Origin: Janthinobacterium sp.
GTDB taxonomy: Bacteria; Pseudomonadota; Gammaproteobacteria; Burkholderiales; Burkholderiaceae_D
Direction of reading: 5' to 3'
Length of the DNA: 41,506 nucleotides
Assembly (NCBI GenBank): GCA_003133225.1
Contig: PKWL01000067.1
Coordinates: forward strand, 1-41,506
Shown here in pieces: positions 18,759 through 28,059 of this stretch. Every line of letters begins with the position of its first letter. Within the stretch, counting starts at the first letter, position 1. A program made the translations under genes and the position numbers. The notes under the pieces are model-generated. The model saw only the letters and a program-made list of their open reading frames with translations, was not told where the DNA came from and ran no database searches.

Positions 18759-19457
18759 ATGGCTCACTTCGATCTGGCGCTTCTCTGGTCCGGCAGTTAC
18801 CACGACTGGCTGCTGGCGGGCTTGGCGCTTTCCCTGCAACTTACTGCCATCTCCCTCATGTTTGCGCTGCCTCTGGCGATGGCAGTCGCTTTGGCGCGGC
18901 TGTCGCCTTCGCGCGCCCTCAACTGGCTTGGCGTTGCCTTCGTCGAAGCCATTCGCAATGTGCCGCTTCTGGCGCAAATGCTGTTTTGGTATTTTGGCGC
19001 GCCGGAAATGCTGCCAACGGCATGGAAGGAGCACCTCTACGCTGGCAACATCGAGGCGATCAGTGCCGTGGTCGCACTCAGCCTGTACACCGCGGCGTAT
19101 ATGGCCGAAGACATGCGCAGCGGTATTCGCGGCATCCCCCAGCAGCAGTTCGAAGCGGGACGCGCCCTCGGTTTCGGATTTCTTGCGACCATGCGCCTGT
19201 TCATCTTGCCGCAGGCATTGCGCATTACCGTGCCGCCCCTGCTATCGCAAACCCTCAACCTGTGGAAGAACACGAGCATCGCTACCGTCATTGGAGTGGC
19301 TGAATTGATGTACCAGGCGCAGCGCGTCGAAACCGCGTCATTTCGCAGCGTTGAGGCATTTTTATTTGCCACCGCGTGCTACCTCGCCGTGTCCTTGGTG
19401 ATCAGCGCACTTGCCGCCCTGTATTACCATCGTTTCCCGTTACGGACCCTGTCATGA
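18759..19457 (+). CDS. Polar amino acid ABC transporter permease (GltJ/HisM type), first subunit
   Basis: A 232-residue inner-membrane permease. Several hydrophobic helices are seen, with family sequences AFVEAIRNVPLLAQMLFWYFGAPEM (part quoted) and the EAA-loop QQFEAGRALGFGFLATMRLFILPQA. LNLWKNTSIATVIGVAELMYQAQ is typical of the GltJ branch. The stop codon overlaps the start of the second permease (ATGA at 19454-19457), so translation is probably coupled. It would form a heterodimer with the next gene product. Confidence 0.88.
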   Translation: MAHFDLALLWSGSYHDWLLAGLALSLQLTAISLMFALPLAMAVALARLSPSRALNWLGVAFVEAIRNVPLLAQMLFWYFGAPEMLPTAWKEHLYAGNIEAISAVVALSLYTAAYMAEDMRSGIRGIPQQQFEAGRALGFGFLATMRLFILPQALRITVPPLLSQTLNLWKNTSIATVIGVAELMYQAQRVETASFRSVEAFLFATACYLAVSLVISALAALYYHRFPLRTLS

Positions 19458-20149
19458 TCGCGCTGATTCAAAACTATTGGGTATACTTTCTGATCGGCCA
19501 GTACCCGAACGGTCCGCTGGGCGGCTTGAGCTTGACCGTCTTGCTAGCGGCGCTCGGTCTGGCTTTGAGCTGTCCTCTGGGGCTGCTGCTGGGCATGGCG
19601 CGCATCAGTCCGTTTCGTTGGCTGAACTGGCCTGTGACGCTGCTGGTCTACATCGTGCGCGGCACGCCCTTGCTGATGGTGATTTTCTGGGCCTATTTTT
19701 TTCTGCCCAGCTTGACCGGCCACAAGACCGATCAATTTAGCACCATGTTAATGGCGCTCGTGGTATTCGATGGCGTGTACTTGGCCGAGATTATCCGCGC
19801 CGGCATCCTGGGCCTGCCCGGCGGCCAATTCGAGTCGGCCCGTTCACTCGGCCTTAGTTACGTCGCAACGATGCGCTTCGTCGTGCTGCCCCAAGCCATG
19901 CGCAACATGCTCCCGTCCCTCGTCAACCAGTTCATTTCGACCATCAAGGATACCTCGCTCGGATATATCATCGGCTTGACCGACGTGGCATTCATCGCGT
20001 CGCAAATCAACGTTCAGGTCATGACCAAATCAACCGAGGTCTACTTCTTGCTGGGCCTGACGTATTTCGTCTTGTGCTTCGGTTTGTCGCGCCTCGCCTT
20101 TTGGCTAGAGCTGCGAAAATTCGGGCAGAAAAAACCGAGTCCCCTATGA
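19454..20149 (+). CDS. Polar amino acid ABC transporter permease (GltK type), second subunit
   Basis: A 231-residue inner-membrane permease starting at the ATG inside the ATGA overlap with the first permease. It shows [38 protein letters not shown] (EAA loop) and [18 protein letters not shown], as in GltK. Longer starts upstream would lie wholly inside the previous gene and are rejected. Its stop overlaps the ATPase start in the same ATGA manner (20146-20149), which marks a tightly coupled operon. Confidence 0.9.
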   Translation: MIALIQNYWVYFLIGQYPNGPLGGLSLTVLLAALGLALSCPLGLLLGMARISPFRWLNWPVTLLVYIVRGTPLLMVIFWAYFFLPSLTGHKTDQFSTMLMALVVFDGVYLAEIIRAGILGLPGGQFESARSLGLSYVATMRFVVLPQAMRNMLPSLVNQFISTIKDTSLGYIIGLTDVAFIASQINVQVMTKSTEVYFLLGLTYFVLCFGLSRLAFWLELRKFGQKKPSPL

Positions 20150-20889
20150 TCAATCTTGAAAACGTCAACAAATGGTATGGCCCCTATCAGGCCCTGGTCA
20201 ACATCACCGAGCAGGTGCCCAAAGGCGAAGTGGTGGTGGTTTGCGGGCCGTCCGGCTCGGGCAAATCGACCTTGATTCGCACCCTGAACCGGCTTGAGCC
20301 GATCGAGTCCGGCCGCATCGAGGTCGATGGCCAGGACATCCATGCCGCCGGCTTGAACTTGAACCGGTTTCGCTCGCACATCGGTTTCGTGTTCCAGCAG
20401 TTCAACCTGTTCCCGCACCTGACGGCGCTGGAAAATTGTGCGTTGGCACCGGCCCGTCTGCGCAACTTAAAAAAAAGCGAAGCCGATCAACGCGCATTGG
20501 CCCTGCTCGAGCGCGTCGGCCTTGCGCACAAGGCACAGGCCTATCCATCCGAGTTGTCCGGCGGCCAACAGCAGCGTGTGGCAATTGCGCGCGCCCTAGC
20601 GATGCAACCGCCGCTGATGCTGTTCGATGAACCCACCAGCGCCCTCGATCCGGAGATGGTCGGGGAGGTGCTGCTGGTCATGCGCGATCTCGCCCGCGAC
20701 GGCATGACGATGGTCTGCGTCACGCACGAAATGGGTTTTGCGCGCGAGGTCGCGGAGCGCGTGCTGTTCATGGATCAGGGCGAAGTGCTCGAGCGTGCCA
20801 CGCCAGACGATTTTTTCAATCGGCCGCAGCACCCACGTGCGCAAAAATTCCTCTCGGATATCCGCACGCCCTTTACGAGGGCATTCTGA
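20146..20889 (+). CDS. Polar amino acid ABC transporter ATP-binding protein (GltL/GlnQ type)
   Basis: A 247-residue ATPase that powers the importer. Walker A is GPSGSGKST, the Q-loop is [17 protein letters not shown], the signature [19 protein letters not shown], Walker [21 protein letters not shown] and the H-loop [14 protein letters not shown]. It ends the four-gene operon. ATG 20146 is chosen because of the ATGA coupling to the upstream permease. No terminator of convincing strength follows. The tRNA gene begins 156 bases downstream. Confidence 0.92.
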   Translation: MINLENVNKWYGPYQALVNITEQVPKGEVVVVCGPSGSGKSTLIRTLNRLEPIESGRIEVDGQDIHAAGLNLNRFRSHIGFVFQQFNLFPHLTALENCALAPARLRNLKKSEADQRALALLERVGLAHKAQAYPSELSGGQQQRVAIARALAMQPPLMLFDEPTSALDPEMVGEVLLVMRDLARDGMTMVCVTHEMGFAREVAERVLFMDQGEVLERATPDDFFNRPQHPRAQKFLSDIRTPFTRAF

Positions 20890-21045
20890 GGTGCGAAAAT
20901 GCTCGGGTATCCGGGCATGAATCGCCCAATCGGGGTCGCGCCAAGGCCCGCAGGTCCGGCGGCGCGTGGCGCTCCAGTTTGGTCCGGTGCAGAGTAATTG
21001 CTTGCGGCGAAACCAAATTGTCATTAGAATTAGCGAATGAAATTT

Positions 21046-21122
21046 GGGGCGGTAGCTCAGTTTGGGAGAGCGCTGCGTTCGCAATGCAGAGGTCGTGAGT
21101 TCGATCCTCATCCGCTCCACCA
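21046..21122 (+). tRNA. tRNA-Ala (anticodon CGC)
   Basis: The cloverleaf is clear. The acceptor GGGGCGG pairs with CCGCTCC and includes the G3:U70 pair that identifies alanine tRNAs. The D-arm starts TAGCTCAG. The anticodon stem is CTGCG/TGCAG with loop TTCGCAA (anticodon CGC at 21080-21082), and the T-loop is TTCGATC. The CCA end is encoded at 21120-21122. The gene reads GCG codons and stands alone. Its 3' end is repeated immediately downstream (see the repeat feature). Confidence 0.93.
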
Positions 21123-21139
21123 TCGTGCTCCACCATCGT
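21114..21139 (+). repeat. 13-base tandem repeat covering the tRNA-Ala 3' end
   Basis: GCTCCACCATCGT occurs at 21114-21126, where it includes the last bases of the tRNA and its CCA, and again directly adjacent at 21127-21139. Duplication of a tRNA 3' end is what integrases leave behind at attachment sites, but here no element separates the copies. Confidence 0.7.
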
Positions 21140-21407
21140 CACGCAGTGGAACTTCTGCGCCCACCCAGCTGCGCGAGGGTTCATTTCAGCCCCACTCATG
21201 CCTTGGGCGAACGACCGTACCGATGATCGCCGTCAAGAATTCCTATCGAAGAACGGGATCGAAGTCCGGATCGAAGGGATTTGATCACGATTTGCCCGAC
21301 ATGGGACAGCATCGTCGAAAGACGCTCGTTCCCTTGCGCATGCCCATTTGCTCCAGCACCGGCCTAGGTGAGTAGCCGTCAATAACGCCCAAGCCAAGGT
21401 CTTTTTT

Positions 21408-22331
21408 TCAGATGAGGACGGACAATTTTATTTCGGAGTCCAAGTCGCCACCTGCCGGTTCGCGAGCTGCCTTGAGTTTGGCGGCAGCTAGTTGCTTGGC
21501 GCGCGAGCACGACGGCGGCAGGCGGCGCAAGGTTTTCAGCGCCGCCGGATCGTTGATCCCGATCGTGCGTTGATCGACGCTGATCAAGCCGATTTCATTG
21601 AAGGCCGACAAGGTGCGGCTGACCGTTTCCAAGGTCAAGCCCAGGTAACTGCCAATCTCATGGCGCGTCATGCGCAAGTTAAATAGTTTGCTGGAGTAAC
21701 CCATGTGCGCGAAGCGCTCGGCCAAGGACAGGAGAAAGCGCGCCACCCGCGCTTCGGCGCTAAGCGCGCCCAGCATGCCGATCATGGCTTGTTCGCGCGC
21801 CAATTCGCGGCTCATCACGCCGTACATCAAACTGTCCAGTTCCGGGTGAACCCGTCCCAGTGCCGTCAATTTGTTAAACGGCAGCAAGATCAAATCACAA
21901 TCGGATAGTGCCACGGCTTCCGACGAATAATGTTTGGTATGGATGCCATCGACGCCCAGCAGGTCGCCCTGCATGGGAAAACTCAGCACTTGCTCGCCGC
22001 CGAAGTCGTCAATCAGAATGGTTTTCAAGAAGCCCGACTTGACAATGTAGAGCGTATCGAACGGCTGGCCGATGGTGTGGATGCGCTGCCCCGTTTTGAA
22101 CCGCACATGCTGGAACAACAATTCATCAGCAGCCATCGGGCCGGCAAGGGAAATTTGCAACAGGTCACACACTTCCTTCAAATTTGACCAGAGGCGCCCT
22201 TGTCGTTGGCGCCCCGCTTCCAATGGATACCATACGGTGGCGCCAGGAGCGCTGCCGGCCGCTTCGGCATAAAAAGACGAAGGAATTGTGACCTTAAAGG
22301 GGCGAATTTCAGGTGTTTGCGTAGTCAGCAT
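21408..22331 (-). CDS. CRP/FNR-family transcriptional regulator lacking a full Fe-S ligand set
   Basis: A 307-residue regulator. The cyclic-nucleotide-binding-type beta barrel spans about 70-190 (QHVRFKTGQRIHTIGQPFDT; SFPMQGDLLGVDGI). A dimer helix follows, then a winged helix with TRHEIGSYLGLTLETVSRTL, the FNR-type recognition helix. It has a long N-terminal extension (about 50 residues) and a C-terminal tail rich in Lys and Ala. FNR's cluster needs C20, C23, C29 and C122 (E. coli numbering). Only C55 and C144, aligned with C23 and C122, remain here, so a [4Fe-4S] oxygen sensor is unlikely. The gene is 26 bases downstream of a small Cys-rich gene, and both may be driven by the shared promoter element near 22691-22762. 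Confidence 0.88.
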   Translation of the reverse strand: MLTTQTPEIRPFKVTIPSSFYAEAAGSAPGATVWYPLEAGRQRQGRLWSNLKEVCDLLQISLAGPMAADELLFQHVRFKTGQRIHTIGQPFDTLYIVKSGFLKTILIDDFGGEQVLSFPMQGDLLGVDGIHTKHYSSEAVALSDCDLILLPFNKLTALGRVHPELDSLMYGVMSRELAREQAMIGMLGALSAEARVARFLLSLAERFAHMGYSSKLFNLRMTRHEIGSYLGLTLETVSRTLSAFNEIGLISVDQRTIGINDPAALKTLRRLPPSCSRAKQLAAAKLKAAREPAGGDLDSEIKLSVLI

Positions 22332-22357
22332 GCTTATCTCCTAGTATCCGGTCGTTT

Positions 22358-22567
22358 TCATCGCGCAGGAAAGTCCCGCAATTTGGGGCGTCGATCAATC
22401 GGCCGCGACATGCGAAGCGCATATGAGGGTGCCCTGCAAGTTCGGCAACGCTGACCCGAATTGCAACCAGGGCAAAGAGGAACCGTGCGTAGCGCCAGAC
22501 GGGCTTGCCTTTGTCTGACATACTGCATTAACAACATCAGCATTACTGCGACAACAACCGCTTCCAT
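22358..22567 (-). CDS. Small membrane-anchored protein with CXXC-X5-CXXC motif
   Basis: A 69-residue protein. The N-terminal hydrophobic helix (AVVVAVMLMLLMQYV) is followed by a basic stretch and four cysteines, C32, C35, C41 and C44, spaced as a small zinc ribbon or redox motif (CPGCNSGQRCRTC). The start ATG 22567 has AAAGGA eight bases before, a good ribosome-binding site, so I prefer it to the longer frame. The family is not recognised. It lies just before the FNR-like gene on the same strand and downstream of a regulated promoter, so a role linked to that regulator is possible but unproved. Confidence 0.55.
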   Translation of the reverse strand: MEAVVVAVMLMLLMQYVRQRQARLALRTVPLCPGCNSGQRCRTCRAPSYALRMSRPIDRRPKLRDFPAR

Positions 22568-22690
22568 GGCAGAGTTCCTTTCGTATGCACCTGTGTGCAA
22601 GGACAGCAATCCCGAGGGCTACGTTTCCGACGCACCCGCGGGAGCCTTTGGTTCGTGCTTGTTATGTCAACGCACTTTCCCCACTACAAC

Positions 22691-22762
22691 CATATTGTGC
22701 TTGGTATTTTGGCGACTGGAAATACCGCAAACCGAGTATTTTTGCTACCGGTATTTCGGTAA
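22691..22762 (-). promoter_or_regulatory. Shared regulated promoter, copy C (toward the small Cys-rich/FNR-like operon)
   Basis: Read on the minus strand, TTACCGAAATACCGGTAG begins at 22762. It contains the inverted repeat TACCG-N6-CGGTA. GGTA follows at offset 37, TTTCCA at offsets 41-46 (possible -35) and GCACAATATG at offset 63 (possible -10 CACAAT, 17-base spacer). The same parts at exactly the same offsets occur at 28772 and 30238. About 120 bases separate it from ATG 22567. Confidence 0.7.
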
Positions 22763-23063
22763 TGACGACTGCTGGGAGCGACCACCTTGAAGCGCTCCCA
22801 GTCAGGCGTGTCTCGGTTCGCGGGGGTGAAATCTTAATTTTCGGACCAGTCTTAGTCGCTGGAAACACGGGCAGTTCCGTCGATAGTGGGATAAAAAACC
22901 ACCTGTTCGCGGATCCAGATGCGATACAATCCATGGTATTAATGCCATGTTTGCTGGCTGCCGGCGCAGGCCGTAAAGGTTCGCCGTTGTTTATCTCAAG
23001 GGCAACGTTCAGATGCGGCGCGCCGCCTCAAATTTGTTGGCTCATCATTTAAGGGAACGACAA
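22763..23063. other. Intergenic region upstream of the aldo/keto reductase, 301 bases
   Basis: This lies between the shared promoter element (minus strand) and the aldo/keto reductase start. The pair GGGAGCG (22775-22781) and CGCTCCC (22793-22799) forms a hairpin. I see no gene. Confidence 0.45.
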
Positions 23064-23930
23064 ATGTCCAATACGAATCCAAAATTTGATACCTTCAAGA
23101 TTGGCGGCGAGATTGAAGTCAACCGCCTCGGTTTCGGTGCGATGCGCCTCACAGGGGACGGCATCTGGGGCGAGCCGACTGATCGGGAAGAAGCAATCCG
23201 TACCTTAAAACGTCTGCCAGAACTGGGAGTGAACTTTATCGATACTGCCGATTCGTATGGACCGGACGTGTCGGAACAACTCATTCGCGAAGCGCTGTAT
23301 CCGTATGGTGACATGCTCATTGCGACCAAAGCTGGGCTGGCACGGACCGGCCCGGATCAGTGGACGCCTCTCGGACGTCCTGAATACCTGATCCAGCAAG
23401 CAAACACGAGCCGGCGTCGCCTCGGCGTCGAACAAATCGGCCTGTGGCAGCTGCACCGGATCGATCCGACGACGCCACGGGATGAGCAATTTGGAGCGAT
23501 TCGGCGTCTACTTGACAGTAACGTCATTCGCCATGCCGGGCTAAGCGAGGTTTCCGTCGCCGACATCAAAGCCGCATCCAAAGTCTTCAAGGTAGCAACA
23601 GTACAGAACCGCTACAACTTGGCCGATCGCAGCAGCGAAGACGTGCTCGATTATTGCACGGAGCATCAGATTGGATTCATTCCCTGGTACCCGTTAAGCG
23701 CCGGCAATTTGACCCGACCCGGATCACCGCTCGACACGGTTGCCAAGCGCCACGGAGCCACCCCCGGACAGATCGCCCTCGCCTGGTTACTAAAGCGCAG
23801 CCCTGTGATGTTGCCGATCCCAGGCACATCAAAAGTTTCGCATCTGGAGCAAAATATGGGCGCACATCGCATCGACCTCTCAGATGACGAATTTACCATG
23901 CTCGATACGAAAACAAAAGCTTGGGAATAG
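23064..23930 (+). CDS. Aldo/keto reductase
   Basis: A 288-residue (beta/alpha)8 NAD(P)H-dependent oxidoreductase. Catalytic tetrad members are visible: Asp and Tyr in [11 protein letters not shown], Lys in MLIATKAGL and His in LWQLHRID. The cofactor-binding end reads [16 protein letters not shown]. It reduces aldehydes or ketones; the substrate is unknown. It resembles the YdbC-like branch. ATG 23064 is preceded by AAGGGA at 23051-23056, so I reject the longer start at 23013. It stands alone between the FNR-like regulator (divergent) and the sensor kinase gene. Confidence 0.88.
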   Translation: MSNTNPKFDTFKIGGEIEVNRLGFGAMRLTGDGIWGEPTDREEAIRTLKRLPELGVNFIDTADSYGPDVSEQLIREALYPYGDMLIATKAGLARTGPDQWTPLGRPEYLIQQANTSRRRLGVEQIGLWQLHRIDPTTPRDEQFGAIRRLLDSNVIRHAGLSEVSVADIKAASKVFKVATVQNRYNLADRSSEDVLDYCTEHQIGFIPWYPLSAGNLTRPGSPLDTVAKRHGATPGQIALAWLLKRSPVMLPIPGTSKVSHLEQNMGAHRIDLSDDEFTMLDTKTKAWE

Positions 23931-24355
23931 CGCATCAACCCGGTCGCGGATTATCGTTCGCGCGAGGAAGTGGTGTTGCTGCGAAGAAGCTCGCTTCCAG
24001 CGTGACGCCACCGTAACCAAAGAACATGGCGCAAGCCCGCAGCCCGGACTCGTCACTAACCAAGCAGTCGAACCACGCCATGTCGTCAAACCCAGCGTAT
24101 CGACTGCTTCGTGCGAACTTGCGGTCGATGCGCTTGCATCTGCTTGCGTAAGTCGTCTCCTGGGCTGGGATTCCAATTCAAAAAGGCCCCAAAACCTCAT
24201 GGGAGAACATAAACCGGTTAATATAGATTCGCTTTAAAGTAGGTTTCTCGTCTTCGCTATGCCTTCGGCCCCGAGCGGATGACGGGTGAAAAACGGCTCA
24301 ACTGGCGGCAGAGCTCGAACTCCTTAGATTCGCAAGCCAATAGTGGAGATAGGTA
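23931..24355. other. Intergenic region upstream of the sensor kinase, 425 bases
   Basis: Contains the palindrome AACCGGTT near 24211 within an AT-rich stretch that could be the kinase promoter. It differs from the shared TACCG promoter element. No gene is recognised. Confidence 0.4.
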
Positions 24356-27300
24356 ATGGCCGTAGAAGTGCGTACGTGGTATTCGCTGAGATGCCGAATC
24401 ATCTTCACCACCCTTTTGATTTTCCTCATCAGCATCTGCGCTTTGTCCTATTACGCCAGCCGGATGCTGCGCGACGACATGGAGCGCCTGCTTACGCACC
24501 AGCAATCGTCGACCGTCTCTTACGTCGCCGCTGAACTTAACCACGCGCTAGAGGAGAGAGCTCTTGCGTTGGAAAAAGTGGCGCGCTCCATCGACCAGTC
24601 GATGCTCGACCATCCGACATCCCTGCGCCAGCTGCTCGAAAACCGCCCGAATTTCCAGGACATGTTTAATGCGGGAATTGTTGCGGTCTCGCTAGACGGG
24701 ACTGTGCTAGCCGATGCGCCGCTAGTCGCGGGGCGGCGCGGAAGCAATTATGCCAGCAACGCCGCCAATAAAACCGCGCTGACCGAAGGGAAATTGATGA
24801 TGGGGCGGCCGCGCGGGGCGGGCGCGCTGCGCCAACCCATGTTCAACATGAGTGCGCCGATCCGGGATGGCCAAGGCAGGGTGATCGGCTCCTTGATAGG
24901 CGTAATCGATCTCGCCAAACCGAATTTTTTGGACCGCGTCGCGGAACACCACTATGGCAAGAGCGGTGGTTTTCTCGTGATGGACCTGCAACACAAGTTC
25001 ATTGTCGCGGCTACCGAAAAGCGGCGCGCCATGCAGCCGCTGCCAGCTTCCGGACTCAATCAATTGTCCGATAGGCGCAGGCACGGCTTCTTCGGTTCTG
25101 CGGTCGCGGTCAATCCGATGGGCGTGGAAGTTCTGTCCTCGGCCAGTCCGATCCCGGCGGCGGACTGGCTGGTCATTGCCACCTTGCCCACGGCGGAAGC
25201 ATTTGCGCCGATCCGTGACATGCAGCACCGCATCCTGTTGGCCGCAACCTTTCTGATTCTAAGCGCCAGCACGATTTCATGGGGGCTGTTACGGCGTCAA
25301 TTTGCACCACTGCACGCCGCCGTCGATCGCCTAATTGGAATGACGGACGCGAGCGTGCCGCTGCAACCGTTGCCGATCGCGAAACAAGATGAAATCGGCC
25401 AGTTGGTGGGCGGCTTCAATCAATTATTGGCGGCCCTGGGGCAGCGCGAGGCGCAACTGAAAATGGAGCGCGATTTTTTCAGCGCCGTCATGCAACAATC
25501 GTCCGACGGCGTGGTGCTGTTTTATCCTGACGATTGGCGCATCCAGGAGGTCAACTCGCGCATCTGCCGCATGCTGGGATACGAACGCGATGAATTGCTT
25601 GCGCTCGAATACGGCGCGCTGATGGATACGGACGCGAAGCCCGCCAAGAAAGACATCGCGGATATCTTGCAAGGCAAGATTCCCGTGTCTTGTGAACGCA
25701 GTTTCCGCAAGAAAGACGGGGCGCCGGTCGCGGTCGAATTTAATGCCTGCCTAGTCGAGACGGGGGGACGCCAACTCGTGATGGTCAATTTACGCGACAT
25801 GACCGAGCGCAAGCGCGCGGAAGAAGAATTGCGTGACTTGAATCGCGATTTTGTATCCTTCCTGGAATGCACGACCGATTTCATCTACTTCAAGGATCAA
25901 GACAGCCGGTTCCGGTTTTGCAGCCAAACCATGGCCAACATCACGGGTCATGCCCATTGGCGCGAAATGATCGGCAAGCACGATCTGGAGGTATTCCCGG
26001 AAAATGTTGCCAAAATTTACTCCGAAGAGGAGTTGCCGATCTTCCGCTTCGGCATTCCATTACTTAATAAGATTGATCCGTACAATGATGAAGTCGGCAA
26101 CGCGGGCTGGGTAAATACGAATAAATGGCCCGTATTTGACAACGACGGTAAAAATGTCATTGGCATTTTTGGTATCAGTCGTGACATTACGGAGCTAAAG
26201 AGAGTGGACGAAGCCGTGCGCGAAAGCGAACGCCGTTTTCGTACCATGGCCGATAGCGCACCCGTCCTAATCTGGATGGCCGGGATCGACAAGAAGTGCA
26301 CTTTCTTCAATAAAATCTGGCTGGAATTTAGCGGACGCAGCATGCAGCAGGAAGCGGGCGACGGCTGGACCGAAGGCGTGCATCCGGAAGACCTGCCGCG
26401 CGTCCTGGAAATCTACCATACATCATTTGACGCGCAGCTCGAATTCGCGGTCGAATATCGCCTGCGCCGCCGTGACGGCGAATATCGCTGGCTGTTGAGC
26501 CACGGTGTGGCCTTGCATGATGCCCAAGACGAATTCTGCGGCTATATTGGCTCCTGCATTGATGCCACCAAGCGCATTCATCTGGAACGGCGCCTGGCCC
26601 AGAGCCAGCAGCGCATGGAACTCGTGCTGCTGGGCGCCGACCTGGGGCTGTGGGACATTCATGTGCCCAGCGGCACCGCCATTTACAATGAGCGCTGGGC
26701 GGCGATGCTCGGCTACAGCCTCGCTGAAATTGAACCTCGAGTTGACAGCTGGAAAAAATTGGTGCATCCGGATGATGTGTCAACCGTTAATGCCTCTTTG
26801 GGTCCCCATCTGAAAGGGCAAACCGCCGCCTACAAGGCCAACTACAGGCTTCGGCATAAGGACGGCCATTGGGTGTGGATCATGGCGCGCGGCAGGGTAG
26901 TCGAGCGCGATGCCGAGGGCAACCCGGTGCGCGCCGCAGGTACCCATCTCGATATCAGCGCGCAAAAAGCGGCCGAAGAAGCCCACAAGCGGGAACAGTT
27001 AAAGGGGGAGCAACTGCTGCGCCGGATTGAGTCTCTAATGAAGCATTCCAACGACTGCATCATGATGCTGGACTCGCATACGCGCATCCTCGAAGTGAGC
27101 GACGGCTGCGTCACCACTTACGGCTATACGCGCGAGGAATTGCTCGGCATGAGGGTGACCGATTTGAGAAGCGAACAGGCACGCCAAGAAACGCCGGATT
27201 TCCTGCAGCGGCTAAAGGAACAAAGCGCGCTATCGTACCAAACTTGGCATTGCCGCAAGGATGGCAGCTCTTTTCCCATCGAAGTGGGCGCGGCCGTAAT

Positions 27301-28048
27301 CAATGACGGCGACGAGCGCTTTATTCAGGTGATCATCCGCGACATCAGCGCGCGCGTGCAGGAGCGCTCCAAGCTGGAACTCGAACTGGCAGCCTACGCG
27401 AAGCGGCTGGAGTTGGCATCGCAGCGCGTGCTGGTGGTACAAGAAGCGGCGAAACGGCGTATTTCCGGCGAGTTGCACGACCGCACCAGCCCCAACTTGG
27501 CCGCCATCAGAATTAACTTGGCCATCATCATGCGCATGTCGCCGGAACAGTCCACGGAGCGGGCCGAGCGCTTGGAGGATACGCAAGCTTTGGTCGAAGA
27601 CACCGATGCCAGCCTGCGCGAAATCTGCACCGAGTTGCGCCCGCCCGTGCTCGATTACGCCGGCTTGGCTGCCGCGCTAGAGAGCTATGCGCAGCAGTTT
27701 GCCAAGCGCACCGGGATCGCGGTTCAAGTCAATTGCGCGAACGGCCACGAGAGGCTGGCGCCGGCACTCGAATCCTTGCTGTTTCGTATTTACCAGGAAG
27801 CATTGACCAATTGTGCAAAGCATGCCCAGGCCCGGTCGATCGCGGTCACGTTGCGCTGCGGCGCGCAGCCGATCAGGTTGACGATTGCCGACGACGGCAA
27901 CGGGTTCGATCTGCGGATGCTGGAAAACGATGAGCAGGTCCATGGCCTGGGCTTGCTCAATATGCGAGAAATGATCGAGTTTTCCGGCGGCCGCTTCACC
28001 ATCGAATCGCGCCCGGGTCAGGGTACGCGGATCGAAGTCATGATTTAG
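24356..28048 (+). CDS. Multi-PAS sensor histidine kinase (NarL/NreB-type kinase core)
   Basis: A 1230-residue membrane sensor kinase. In order: TM1 (about 15-33), a large periplasmic Cache-type domain, TM2 (about 288-310), a HAMP-like linker, then about five PAS/PAC modules (roughly 370-490, 495-615, 625-745, 750-875 and 885-1010). PAC ends such as VMVNLRDMTERKRAEEEL and IFGISRDITELKR mark them. The HisKA_3 dimerisation domain carries the phospho-acceptor His1041 in RRISGELHDRTSPNL; HATPase_c has a G-box DDGNGFD. It should phosphorylate the LuxR-type regulator encoded 11 bases downstream. The H-box differs from the usual ELHDELGQ in having RTSP after HD. No haem- or flavin-binding residue is obvious in the PAS domains. 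Confidence 0.92.
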   Translation: MAVEVRTWYSLRCRIIFTTLLIFLISICALSYYASRMLRDDMERLLTHQQSSTVSYVAAELNHALEERALALEKVARSIDQSMLDHPTSLRQLLENRPNFQDMFNAGIVAVSLDGTVLADAPLVAGRRGSNYASNAANKTALTEGKLMMGRPRGAGALRQPMFNMSAPIRDGQGRVIGSLIGVIDLAKPNFLDRVAEHHYGKSGGFLVMDLQHKFIVAATEKRRAMQPLPASGLNQLSDRRRHGFFGSAVAVNPMGVEVLSSASPIPAADWLVIATLPTAEAFAPIRDMQHRILLAATFLILSASTISWGLLRRQFAPLHAAVDRLIGMTDASVPLQPLPIAKQDEIGQLVGGFNQLLAALGQREAQLKMERDFFSAVMQQSSDGVVLFYPDDWRIQEVNSRICRMLGYERDELLALEYGALMDTDAKPAKKDIADILQGKIPVSCERSFRKKDGAPVAVEFNACLVETGGRQLVMVNLRDMTERKRAEEELRDLNRDFVSFLECTTDFIYFKDQDSRFRFCSQTMANITGHAHWREMIGKHDLEVFPENVAKIYSEEELPIFRFGIPLLNKIDPYNDEVGNAGWVNTNKWPVFDNDGKNVIGIFGISRDITELKRVDEAVRESERRFRTMADSAPVLIWMAGIDKKCTFFNKIWLEFSGRSMQQEAGDGWTEGVHPEDLPRVLEIYHTSFDAQLEFAVEYRLRRRDGEYRWLLSHGVALHDAQDEFCGYIGSCIDATKRIHLERRLAQSQQRMELVLLGADLGLWDIHVPSGTAIYNERWAAMLGYSLAEIEPRVDSWKKLVHPDDVSTVNASLGPHLKGQTAAYKANYRLRHKDGHWVWIMARGRVVERDAEGNPVRAAGTHLDISAQKAAEEAHKREQLKGEQLLRRIESLMKHSNDCIMMLDSHTRILEVSDGCVTTYGYTREELLGMRVTDLRSEQARQETPDFLQRLKEQSALSYQTWHCRKDGSSFPIEVGAAVINDGDERFIQVIIRDISARVQERSKLELELAAYAKRLELASQRVLVVQEAAKRRISGELHDRTSPNLAAIRINLAIIMRMSPEQSTERAERLEDTQALVEDTDASLREICTELRPPVLDYAGLAAALESYAQQFAKRTGIAVQVNCANGHERLAPALESLLFRIYQEALTNCAKHAQARSIAVTLRCGAQPIRLTIADDGNGFDLRMLENDEQVHGLGLLNMREMIEFSGGRFTIESRPGQGTRIEVMI

Positions 28049-28059
28049 GAAGAAAAGCC

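Noticed and set aside
21037..21375. 112-codon ORF across the tRNA-Ala gene
   Set aside because: It is translation of the tRNA and its flank (the GCGGSL-like GRALRSQCRGREFDPHPLH pattern typical of tRNA read-through).
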